A stretch of 64,000 nucleotides of DNA from contig CAXAMN010021929.1 in the NCBI GenBank assembly GCA_963970005.1, forward strand, positions 934,974 through 998,973, in the 5' to 3' direction. Both the position numbers and the translations under genes were made by a program. Source of the stretch: Durusdinium trenchii. Its lineage: Eukaryota > Sar > Dinophyceae > Suessiales > Symbiodiniaceae. Below the pieces are notes generated by a model, which was not told the DNA's origin, ran no database searches, and saw only the letters and a list, made by a program, of their open reading frames with translations. Positions 22,969-33,511 of this stretch are shown piece by piece; the first letter of the stretch is position 1; each line of letters starts with the position of its first letter.

Positions 22969-24949
22969 GCACCGGCTTTGGTTATATAAATCCAAGTTGT
23001 GGATGTTTTCCCTTTGTGTAAAGCGCAGAGGGAAGCTTACTTTACGCACCCTTTCGACACGTGAACTTTGGGGTGATTTAAACAAGCAGAGTTCGCGGCA
23101 GGGCGCGAATTAAGAATACTATACAAGTGAGCGAACACCAGAAAACATGCAACAACTCATCGCCGAAACAAAAGCAGACTGCGTAGCAGCGAGAGGTTGG
23201 CCCAACTCTTAATGATGCTGTCATACTCCTATACTAGTCGCAGCCTGTCCAACACGTTCGCACATTCCAACGTCACCAGTCACAAATTGGCTGCACAGGT
23301 CCCCAGTCCGTCTACCAGGACCATGTGCACCGAACGAAGGCGTCGAACTCTCACGTTGGCCTCAAAGCTTCGGCGATCGCTTTCGCGGCTTTCATTGGCT
23401 TCGCTCCTGGAAGTCCACCGGAGGCTGCGCTCAACTTGACTGAAAGAGCTCCATTGGACCTGCGACTTTCCGAAGGGTCGGTGCTGCTGCTTGTTTGCTG
23501 GCCAGAAAAGCTTCGCTTTAATCAGCGACTGGGACATTTGTGTCATCTTGGCAGTCCCTCGGAAAAAGCGCGTCCGTTCCGTCGCTGGTCCTGCTCGAGG
23601 AGCTCTGCCTGAATGAAGGATGAGTTCCCTCTTGCTTTCACTTTTGGTAAGATTTTTTCAATCCCTTAGTTAGCGTTGCGCTTTTCTGGCTTGAAATGCT
23701 TTCCCTTCTCTTTTTCTGCTCCACTGGTGGCTGCGTTTTAGTTCACCTTGGCGACCATCGAAAAGAGACTAGTTGCCTGCGTACGCACTCGTCACTCTTC
23801 CGCCACCTCCGCACTCAAAACAACATACATTCTGCCGCGGGGCCCTGCTCAATGAGCAGGCTCCTCAAAAGGTCTCTATCCTGCGCGCAACATGGCTCCC
23901 CACGGCTCTGTATACACTTTAGCGTCGCCTTGCTTCGGTACGTCCGTCTCCGAGTGTTCTGGTCTGATTCTGATGGCGCTTGCTTGTGCGGCTTGACGTC
24001 GTCTTCTTCCGCCGGCGGCGCTTCGAGCGCGCGACACCTGGCCTGAGCGAGTTGATCGCGGCTCCTCTGAAATCGTTAGATTCATCGTTCGTGGCTTTGT
24101 GTTTCAACAAGGTCCCCGCTTCGTCGGCCCACTCTTGTTTTTGTTGCTTTCCGGATTTTGTGCGCCAATCCAGCCGCCCGGCTTCACCTGCAGCAACGCT
24201 TTCACAACACAAGTCTCCCTTGCTGTTTCTGGAGCGTTTTTGCGTTGAATCTTTTAGAGGTGTTCAGCTTTTTGCGCGCACAGCCTCGGACCCTTGATTC
24301 ACTGGCGCGCCGCGCGCTGGCGACAGTTGTGGGCGACGTCCAGGTCCCGCTGTTTGCGGGCGGCAGCCGTGTTGGGTGGACCATGAAACACAATGCTCTA
24401 TGCACGTGTTTGTGCATGACCTGAGGTTTAGAACAGAAGTCGGCCTGCCATGCGCAGGAAAACGGGACAGTCGTTCCCTCCAGCGCGTTCGGCCTTCTCA
24501 GGGCAAGACTGTCTCCAACATGGCGGGGCCCTCTTAAATCCGCCGCGGTTGTTGAGAAAGGCGCTGGCTGGTCTTGGAGGTGCTGGGTCTTTTCGCCGGG
24601 CCAGCGGGTGGGCAGCCTTAGGTGGCAGAGTGCCCCGGCTTTGCTCCACCCGCTGGACGTTCCGCGCGCGTACAAAAAGGCTTATGCTGCGGCTCGCCTC
24701 TTCCTCACGACAGGTTACGTGTCAAACACATGAACCAGCTGTTTCACGCACAAAGGATCAAAAGGCATGGTCTGGCGCCACACATGGCCGCCCTGTAGGC
24801 AAGTCGCCGTGCCACCTTCAAGGCTTCGGTAGCCTGGCAAAAGGCACTGAAAGCACGCCTCGGTTGTATGCGTTCTGTACGTGTGTGAGTGCGTCTCTGT
24901 GTCTGTGTTTCCCTCCCGCACCACAAGGTCTGCACGTAGACCAAATGTA
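22969..24949. other. No gene recognised
   Basis: There are many frames of 60-170 codons on both strands, none with consistent coding character. A CpG-rich block lies at about 23980-24320, and a moderately GC-rich block open on both strands at 24450-24720. Coding exons may be hidden here, but none could be supported. Confidence 0.35.
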
Positions 24950-25620
24950 AAAAGCAAAAGCCGTTACGATAGGGAATCAATATGTCACAAAAAGACGAGA
25001 AAAAGGAAAGCAGAGGAGAGAAAACCGAGAAATGAAAACTAACCGAGCGCAAAAGGAGCAAGAAAAAACGAAAAACATTCACAAAGAAGCAACACAAGCA
25101 CAAAAAAAAAGCAAAAAAAATGCAAAAAAGAAAAGCGGGAGCAACCACAGAAAGACAATGAGAAGCAAGGAAAAGCAAAGAAAGGTAGCACCAACTTATA
25201 TAGAAAGAAAGGCCATTACGATAGGGAATTAATACGCTACAAAAAGNNNNNNNNNNATAGAAAGAAAGGCCATTACGATAGGGAATTAATACGCTACAAA
25301 AAGACGAGAAAAAGGAAAGTAAAGGAGACAAGGTAGGAAGGATAGAAAATAACCAAGCGCAAGAAAAAAGGGAAGCATTCACAAGGAGGAAATGAAAAGC
25401 AAGAAAAAAGCCAGACAAGCATAGAAAAGCAAAAAAGGCTAGAAAAGCGGGAGCAACCACAGAAAAGCAATGAGAAGCAAGGAACGGCAAAGGAAAGCAG
25501 GAGAGTCATAGAGAAGCAAGGAGAAGCCAGAAAAGCGGCAACAAGCATATCAAAAAAATCGCCAAACAACTCAACAGAAAAGAAGCACCAAAAAAATAGC
25601 CTTCCAAAGAAATACCCTAA
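24950..25620 (+). repeat. Purine-rich tandem duplication around an assembly gap
   Basis: The plus strand is almost free of T and is built of short words such as gaaaagcaa, gagaagcaagg and caaaaaag. A unit of about 270 bases beginning cgatagggaat is present twice (from about 24967 and from about 25273), each followed by acgagaaaaaggaaag and later by gcgggagcaaccacag. Translating the minus strand gives a Phe/Leu/Ser-rich frame of about 250 codons across the gap, which is a composition artefact. Confidence 0.8.
25247..25256. other. Assembly gap (10 N)
   Basis: Ten N. The roughly 46 bases before the gap (atagaaagaaaggccattac onward) are repeated exactly after it. The gap may therefore be an unmerged overlap between contigs or a collapsed tandem repeat, and its true size is unknown. 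Confidence 0.95.
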
Positions 25621-25705
25621 TATTTTTCTCTGTTCCCAGCAGACGCCTGGATCAAGAGGTTAGATTACAATATGCTTTTGACGCTGGACAGTAGGCCAGC
25701 AGCTA

Positions 25706-26560
25706 TTAAAGTGCCTTCAATGCTGCAGAATCTTCGGCCTTGACCAGCCATTCGCTCGCCATTGCACAACACGGACGGGCCGCTGGGCATTGCAAAGGTG
25801 TCGTGAATGAGACACATGCTTGATTCTTCGGGCATTTTCGTTTCTCTACCGAGCGCCGAATGAAGAGCCCAAGGAACGCTTCAGTACCTTGTCCCTTGCT
25901 TGAAGAAAACTGGAGCAGGGTAGACCACTCTGTTTGGAGCAATTCCCATAGCACACCATGGCTACTAACTATGTCAGATGGCATCGAACTCTGCCATGAG
26001 GTTTCCGATCATTCGATCCTTTGAGTTGCAAAACGGTCCCTCACGCAGCATGGCTTGGAGCAACTCGTCGGAGCCCTCCCCATGTTCTGCTGCAAGGCAA
26101 TGCGTTGCACTCCTCCGGCCTGGGACAGCCAACGCGCCAACCTGGCGGCGCAGCCTTTAGCATCCTGTTTGCACGGAACAAGGAATCGCTCGGTTGTGCC
26201 CGGCGATTTCCTGCACTCGGGTACAAGGCCGTATCGTTCCAAATGATGCCGGCACTTCAACGCCGTCCGACAGGCCTCCAGACGTGAAATCCCGTCTTTG
26301 ATGGCCTCTTCGGACCAATGCCCCGGCTCCCGCGCAAAAAGCTCCTTGGAGCTTTCCGCGGCCGCTTCACGAAGTGTCGCCAGGCCTCGTCTTGCCTGTG
26401 GGGCTGTCGACCCAAATAGGCTGATCCATAATTTTCTCGATGGGTTCATGCATGGCACAGCAGCCTCAACGAGTTGTAACATGGCTTCTGGACATCGGAC
26501 GTGCTTCCTCGCCTCCACAAACATCACCGCACTCATTGCTGCACTGCTCCGGAACGTCAT
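25706..26560 (-). CDS. Multi-exon gene, unknown function (3' part)
   Basis: Three parts are supported. The upstream frame (about 26160-26560) reads RKHVRCPEAMLQLVEAAVPC, REAAAESSKELFAREPGHWS and RLEACRTALKCRHHLERYGL. Exon 25995-26089 follows acceptor ttgccttgcag and reads EHGEGSDELLQAMLREGPFC then NSKDRMIGNLM. Exon 25706-25927 runs from STLLQFSSSKGQGTEAFLGL to SEWLVKAEDSAALKAL and stop. The last intron is 67 bases, GC to AG (donor GCAGAG), in phase 0. The junction between the first two parts is unresolved, as the frames differ and only short introns would fit. Third-position GC is high. Upstream the frame runs into a 12-base minisatellite. No known family is recognised. Confidence 0.5.
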
Positions 26561-26577
26561 CTGGTCATCTCCCCGCC

Positions 26578-26803
26578 CCAGACCTTTCTCCGGAACCTTC
26601 CCCCGGAACCTGCTCCGGAACCTCCTCCAGAACCGGCTCTGGAACCTCCTCCACAACCGGCTACAGAACTCCTCCGGAACCTCTTCCGTAACCTCCTCCC
26701 GAACCTTCCTCCCTCCAAGCCCTTTGTCTGCGGAACCTGCTCCGGAACCTCCTCCAGAATGCGGCTCCAGAACCTCCTCAGGAACTTGCTCCGGAGCTTG
26801 CTC
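26578..26803. repeat. 12-base minisatellite
   Basis: About 16 imperfect copies of ggaacctcctcc with variants (ggaacctgctcc, agaaccggctct). On the minus strand this would encode Pro-Glu-Glu-Val repeats in one frame and Arg-Arg-Phe repeats in another. Both occur within the same open frame because unit lengths vary. Confidence 0.9.
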
Positions 26804-27850
26804 CGCTTCGCTGTTGGAGAAAAATACATATTCGTATAGGGAGACTTCCCACATGATGCTTTGGTCTATTATGTCTATTGGTCCAGAGTCCCATGGGAAG
26901 TCTTCCCGACTTTCTTCTGCCGTCCGTCGGTCCGTCCACGTCCAGCTCCAGGTGCAACCCTCGGGACTCCATGCGTGCCGCGACGCGCCGCGACGTCTGC
27001 GGCAGCATCCACGATGCAACGTCGAAGGGTTAGGACTCTGAGGGACTTCTGGTGGGAACCTCCGAGGCGAATTGGCTGCTGCGAGGCTTCGCTGCGAGCA
27101 ATCAGTCGCAGCGAATTTCCAAGCAAGAATGTCTGGACGACAAACATCAGTTGCACATAGTTGCACCAAGGTTGCACCAAGGATTACAAGCGATCAGGAC
27201 ATACACGTCGCACCACAGAGCCCTTCTGATATTCCAAGCGACCCTGAATGGGAACCAATGACCTCAAATGTATCCACCAGCTTATCCTTGCAGTAGAAAC
27301 ACCACGGACGGTCCAAACAAAAAGCTGCAGCATGGACCCCAGCATCGACCCCCAGCATTACACCAGCATAGCTTCTATTCCAAAAGTGAGAACACCTCAC
27401 AGCAAAGCTGTTTGGGGGAAAAAAGGATCGCCATGTCCCTTCACCTCAAACGCCGGGACACTTCTGCACGCGTCGCTTCTCAAAGAGCTGCGAACCCACC
27501 TCGGAGCACGTGAAGTGGGAAAAGTGTGCGCAAAAAAAGCCCTCCATCCACCACGGTCCACACCGGGCACGGAGGGTTGCTTATCTTCGTCAGTATGGGA
27601 GACAAACTGGGAGATGGAGCTTAAGAACTAAGTGACTATCCCAACATGAGACAATTCACAGACTTTTCGTTGAGTCGGTATTCGATTTGTGCTCTGATTC
27701 TAAAAACCAACATCGACCGTGGACCTGCTCATGATCCAAACCTGACTTGCCAGTGGCTGTGAATCTCTGACCATCGTGAACATCTTTGGTTGACCTTGAC
27801 TTGTTGTAATTTCAGGTGGCGGCCACGGTCGGGGGCCAGGTGTCCCCCCT
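26804..27850. other. No gene supported
   Basis: Minus-strand frames between 26860 and 27180 (for example RCIVDAAADVAARRGTHG) may contain the 5' exons of the gene at 25706-26560, but no start or splice site could be fixed. The remainder shows nothing. Confidence 0.35.
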
Positions 27851-28529
27851 TTAAAGGGACATCGGGAAAGCCACCTTCTTCAGCTGCAGTTTCAGCCGAA
27901 AGATCTGCATCCAAAGATCGATCTGGACCAGGCATTTTTTCGACTGAGGTCTTTTGTGCCGCAAAGCTCTGTGAACAAAAATGCGAGCAGGGCTAATCAG
28001 TACCGGCCAGGGCCCTCCAATCAGTACCGGCCAGGCCCCCAAGGTTACATTCCGTGCAACCATTCGTCTTGTCATATCTTGAGGCATGGTGGCATGAACG
28101 TTTCTGTCCTAGCTACAGTGCTTGCATTGATGGTTGCAGCCGATCGGAAGCTTGCTGTTTCCTCCAGTGCTGCTCTGCCATTGTCGATGGCAATCGGAGA
28201 CTCAACACTTCCACCAACTGCCGGCGCTGCGTCTGGAGTTGCTGGGCATGGCACTGCTGATGGTAGTCCCAGATTTGCTCACCTGTCCTGTAACTGCCAC
28301 AACTGCCCACTTGATCAGCATGCTGCAGCTTTGGCGTGGCCAGCTACCGATCAAAGCAATCCTGGTCATTCGATCCACGGTCAACCAGGGTCAACCAGGG
28401 TTTTGACCCACGGCCATCTCAGCAGAGCAAGGTCGCACTGTCGCACAACTGAATGACAGTGCCAGTGCTTTCGGCACCAAATGATGCAACATGCTTACTC
28501 ACAAGCTCAAACTCATTCTTGGAATTCAT
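27851..28529 (-). CDS. Three-exon gene for a Gln-rich helical protein, unknown
   Basis: Exons: 28447-28529 (starts at ATG), 28117-28287 and 27851-27950 (ends TAA). Both introns are GT-AG (159 and 166 bases), with acceptors ggcagttacag and ggcacaaaag. Reading phase is 2 at both junctions and agrees exactly. The product is 117 residues. It begins MNSKNEFELVSKHVASFGAE, continues with a Gln-rich helical part (TGEQIWDYHQQCHAQQLQTQ, QHWRKQQASDRLQ) and ends with an amphipathic helix (QIDLWMQIFRLKLQLKKVAF). Codons end mostly in G or C. The frame also stays open upstream of the ATG, so more exons are possible. Coiled-coil behaviour is an inference from composition. Confidence 0.55.
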
Positions 28530-28579
28530 CGTTCTGTTGGAATGATCGTTCGATTGTAACGACTTTCATCGTTCTATTT

Positions 28580-28610
<31 letters not shown>

Positions 28611-31600
28611 GAATTACCCCCCAAAAAAAAACAAGTCTGGTGGCCCTTCTCCGGAGCCACCGGTTGAGCTGGAACCGTCCCGCCTTCGTGGGGGTGCCGA
28701 CCCATCATCCCAACAAGCCCCGCAGACTGGGACAGCGAGGTGGTGGTGTGCAATGACACAGGTGTGGTGCCACCCTCCACGGCGATGGCGGCGTTTTGGG
28801 GTGAGCTGGGCCTTTAGGTTCTTTGATTCGAAGCTTCTCCGATGGCGGAGGATCTTGGCACCAAAAGGGAGAACCTTCAGGACCTTCCGACTGGTCCGCC
28901 CCGCCGAATCCGCCGGTCACCCGATGCCCCGAAGAAAGGATGTCTGCCCGCCCCATGGCCGCGCCACGTTCGGGTCTCCCCACACGGCCGGCCGCCTGCG
29001 GCCCGCGGCCGAAGGTTGCGAGAATCACCAGCGAAGTGACCCGGCCGAAAGCATCTCCTTAAAAGGGCCCTGAATGGGTTTGAAAGCCCGTTTGCTGCAA
29101 TTTGTTGGACATGTTGGAGAGGGGTTCTTCCACAAAGGATGACGAGTTTGCACTGACCCCCTACCCCCAACACATCAAAGACTTTCACCCATGAACCCAC
29201 CGATATTGATCGATGCCCCCAATAGTTCTTCATGCGCCCTATATTTCAATCATACCATGAATGTAAAACTACATGTTTGGGGTGAAGGAGAGGATCCTAG
29301 ACTAGACCTGACATCTTTTGTCCCGTTGATTTGTGTGAGTGTGTGCCAAGGTTGGGTCACCCTTCACTGCATACCCTGCATACCCACGGAAGAACGCATG
29401 AACCTCTCTTTCTTGTTGGTTCCGTGTTTTTGAGACCTCCTGTCGATGAAGAAACGCAGCATGTGAAAAACCATGAACTAAAAACTCTGTTTTCCAACAG
29501 TGAGCTGGATCTATAAAGACCCCCTGTGACTCCGTTGAAGCAGCAAACTCGAATCCCAATTCCAACCAACCCTCACAATCACAGAGTGAATAAATACTGG
29601 GTGTTTGGTACAAATCTGTCTAACCTGCTTGGCTCGGGCCCAGTCAAAGGGAGCATACCCCACCACCGAAGTCGCTTGCAGCCCCCCCCGTCGCCTGCGG
29701 AACCACCGCGCCGTGCCGCGCGCGAGTCGCGCGCGTGCGGAGAAAACGCCGAGAGCTCGGGCGCCTTGTTGGTGGCCATCAGGAGCACCTCAGGTGTGGA
29801 TCCCGGAGTATTTTTAGAAAAACGGTCATGATCTGTTATGATCTATTGGAAAATCGGAGGGGTCACGCGACCAGAACGCACCTGCCTCTTCAGTGTAGCG
29901 AAAAAATGCGACCAGGTGAGCAAAAAAGAAGAAGGGAATTGGGTGCGAAAGCCATCCATCGACAGTTTAGAGTCGAAAATGAGGGAGGTCTTCTGAGAAG
30001 CTGATTGGAAACGATTAGATTATTTTAAAAATTTGATGGTAGGAGGGGCCAAGTACCTTCTGAGAAGGTATATGGAATCCGTAAGGCACCGATAGGATTC
30101 CTCTGTCAAAAAAAACCTTCCATGCGCTTTTGTCACAGTGAAAAATGGATGATTGGTAATGGAGGTCAGGGATTCTACCCAAACGAAGCGCAAAGCATCT
30201 CCAAATTGGTATACTGTAACCGCCACAAAACAAATTAGTTGCGTGCTGTTACATGTTCTTATATACTACTGTGGGATGAGTGCAACATTCACCTGGTGAT
30301 ACTCCCACTGCAGTGTCTCCTTTTCCGGGGCCCGGGAGCATGCAGATTGTCTCTATATATAAGCTATCTCATGCTATCTCTAAGCTCCAATGCAGTGATT
30401 CGTGCGTTGATCGTGGAACCAGTTGCTTCTGGTTGCGGCAATTCTGTTCACTCATTGAGTTATTGCATTTGCAAAGGACGTGTAAAATAACAATGAGTTA
30501 CGTTTCAAACCTCACCTGGGCACAACTCAGCCCTAGTGTTGCCTCTGGGGTGGTTGATGTGGTTTTGTAGTGTAAAAATCCTGAGCCTAAGCAAAACAAT
30601 GGATGTCCGGCAAAGGCCATTAAAATTGGATGGATATCACTGGTGGTTCGACTTCTAGGGTATAGCTCATACCTTTCGATGCCCCAACTGATCGGTCAAT
30701 GGGTTCAATCGGTTCAAAGGTCAGTCCCATGGACGTCTCCCGACGGTTTTGAGCTCCTGAGGTGGACCGCTTGGGGTCGGCACGCGGAATGGATTCCGAC
30801 AGAAAACACCGGAAGAGACACCGAGGGGGAAGCTCCTCTTGTTTTGGTCCACCGCGTTCAGGTGTCGGTCGAGAGGTCGTGGGAGCCGAAGCGAACACGC
30901 GACCCCTCGCTTCACCGAAGGTTGGACGATCTTTGTTCACCCCCCACTCGCTTCATGGACAAGCAGCCTCCCGAAACTCGGTCGGTTCTCCGCGCCAAAA
31001 CGACTTCAACCACCCAACCTGAGAGGAAGAGCCGAGCCGACTTCGGGCCATGGCACTCCTGAAGTTGCATGGTCCAACTGGTGGCAAAAGCGGACCTTCT
31101 CCTGCACGTCCCCGTGGCGCGGGCCGCCCATGGCACGGGTGAAGGCGAGAGAGTTCTCGCGACGCGTTGAGGCGAGACGGAGCCGGACCCGCGTGACCCC
31201 CGGCGGACCTGGGGGAACGTGGATTCCGTGGCTGGTCGCTATGTGTTCACTTGGTGTGATGTTCAAAACGTGGGCTGAGCGCTACAAACCAAAGGAAGGG
31301 AGCTGAACTGCTAAGGGTTGCCAAATGTCTCATCGGTGTCATCGCGCTGATCACTCCTTGGGGAAGTTGGCCGTGAACCAATCAGCCACCTCATCGAGCA
31401 GGTGTGGAGGGGACACAGAGGTAAAGGGACCGGTCGGACCAGGTTGTCAAGCATCTGTCTTGGGTTTGTCCCATTCACAGCAGTGGATGATGGTGCTTCG
31501 TAAAGGCCTTTCCGAAACATCGATGGTGGCAATGTACACCCTAAGTCTACCAGCCGTTATCTGGGTGCTTCATGCCATGCACGAGAGAAAAAAGACCTGG

Positions 31601-32340
31601 CGCATCATCGTTTTTGGGGGCGACTTCGCCAACCTTAGCCCATCGCAAAGACCTATCGCGGACCATAGACCTGGTGGCAGGTCCGCTGGCACTTGACCTG
31701 AAAAACAATCGCTTTCGGATGCCAAGTCCGCTCGCATCGGATCATGAGACCCCATAGACTCGATCCAAAGAGTTCGAGCCTTTGTTTGCCGTTTTGGGCT
31801 GACTGTCGTAGGGATAGCAAATGGCTATGCATTGAAATAGGGAGACCTCCCAGTTTGACCCCGAGTGAGAAAAAAGACCCAAACCCACTGGTTGGGTGGG
31901 GTCCCTATGAAAATACACCCAAATGTATCTTGGAATCAACCAACTGGGGGTCCGGAAGCCTGAAAGCCAGCTTGGCTTTGAGAGGGTGTGCCTTGGTACT
32001 GGCTGGGGTGAACTTGATGGAGCCATAAAAGCCGTGCTGGCAAGAACTTGATGGAACTATCAGCCACTAGACCTTGCACTCCAGAACCTTACATAACCAG
32101 CTTAGCGAACGGGTGACCCGGACTTGGAACATGATGTGTTTCTCAGGAGAGAAAAAGGGATAGCAAATGTCCTATTGCAAGATCATAGAGGATCACAAAA
32201 CTCCCTTGGGCGGCAAGAGGTTCCGCATCTGGGCCAAACCCACAAGGACCTGCCGATGTTTGAGAGAAAAATCACCTGGGGAGGCAAACAAAAACAATCC
32301 ACCTCTGTGGGCAATCAGCAACCAAAACCGCCTTAAAAAA

Positions 32341-32415
32341 TAAAAATAGAATAAATATATACTGTATATATATATAATACATATAATATATATATATATA
32401 CAGTAGTATTAACAA
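32341..32415. repeat. AT-rich hairpin
   Basis: The sequence tactgtatatatata near 32362 is the reverse complement of tatatatatacagta near 32392-32406, so the AT microsatellite forms an imperfect hairpin bounded by tactgta/tacagta. Confidence 0.7.
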
Positions 32416-33489
32416 AAGAATAACGTTTGGGAAGCTAAACATCTTGATCCTTCTGAGAGGCTTCCTCAATTGAATCTGTCTGGGCACCAAGAATATCGCA
32501 AAACTGACAGATACGGTTGAGCTTAAGGTAGACCGCTAGACAAGTGAACCAAATCCCCCGATGTCCATGGCTTGGAAGACCTCTTCAGGGCAAAACTTGC
32601 GGAATGGAATTTATTCATGCAAGAGTCCATAGAACAAGAAGGTCCACCTGTCTGTCGATCATGGCACCACCGGAATCCTCTGCTGTTGACAGGCGGGTCT
32701 CCCCATGACCCGCCGGTCACAGGTGCCACACCACACCCGGATTGGGTCAGTTGGTGGGACCACTGGGTGGGGAAACTCCCAAAATCCAGGTAAAAAAGCT
32801 CAAATAGAGGAGACCTAAGGAGACTTCCTGATTTTTGTTAGGTCCAAAAAGCAGAAAAACCATCGACCGGTCGACCCAGTCATGGGCTACCCAGCTCCTA
32901 TGAAAGATATACACTCAGGATTCATATGAAGGAGAAACTCCCGAAACCACACATCCACCACTTCGAACCAACGTTTTTCGCCCAGGTGCTGTCAGCTCCT
33001 CCTCCCAGTGCCGCCCGCCATCCTCTGGAAGACGACAGCGGTTTTCTCGGCGAGAAGGTGGTGTTCGATGCTTTTCTTGGCATACCCTCATGCCCAACCC
33101 ATCCGACAAACATGAATATAGAACAAAAGACCCAAAAAAAAGATTCAAAACAATCGTGTCAAGGCCCACCTTGTTGCAATGTGTTTGGGGTTGCCCAAAC
33201 AGTAGTGGTGGAGTTCTTACGGATTGCACACAGTCGGGACGTACGTGTTTCTCGTGCAAACCAGCGAACGGGTGTGAGCTTTGGGTGAACTTACCCTCCC
33301 TGCAACGTCCTCATGGTTAGGTGGATGGATGGTACCAGCCATGGTGAACAGGGCGCACGGAGGGTAGGTGAACATCGCCGGAGCGCGAGCAAAAAACAGG
33401 CATTGGAAGTCACCAGGCCGACGAATGCGTAAGATTTGATGGAATATGATGGAATTGCGGGGTCATCCAAGAGACCTGAAGAGGCACAA

Positions 33490-33511
33490 AGAGAGAGAGA
33501 GAGAGAGAGAT
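33490..33511. repeat. GA microsatellite
   Basis: Eleven uninterrupted ga units. Confidence 0.95.

Noticed and set aside
24744-25490. A 248-codon minus-strand frame, very hydrophobic, crossing the N gap
   Set aside because: It is the translation of the purine-rich repeat complement (poly-pyrimidine gives Phe/Leu/Ser) and includes Ns; not a membrane protein gene.
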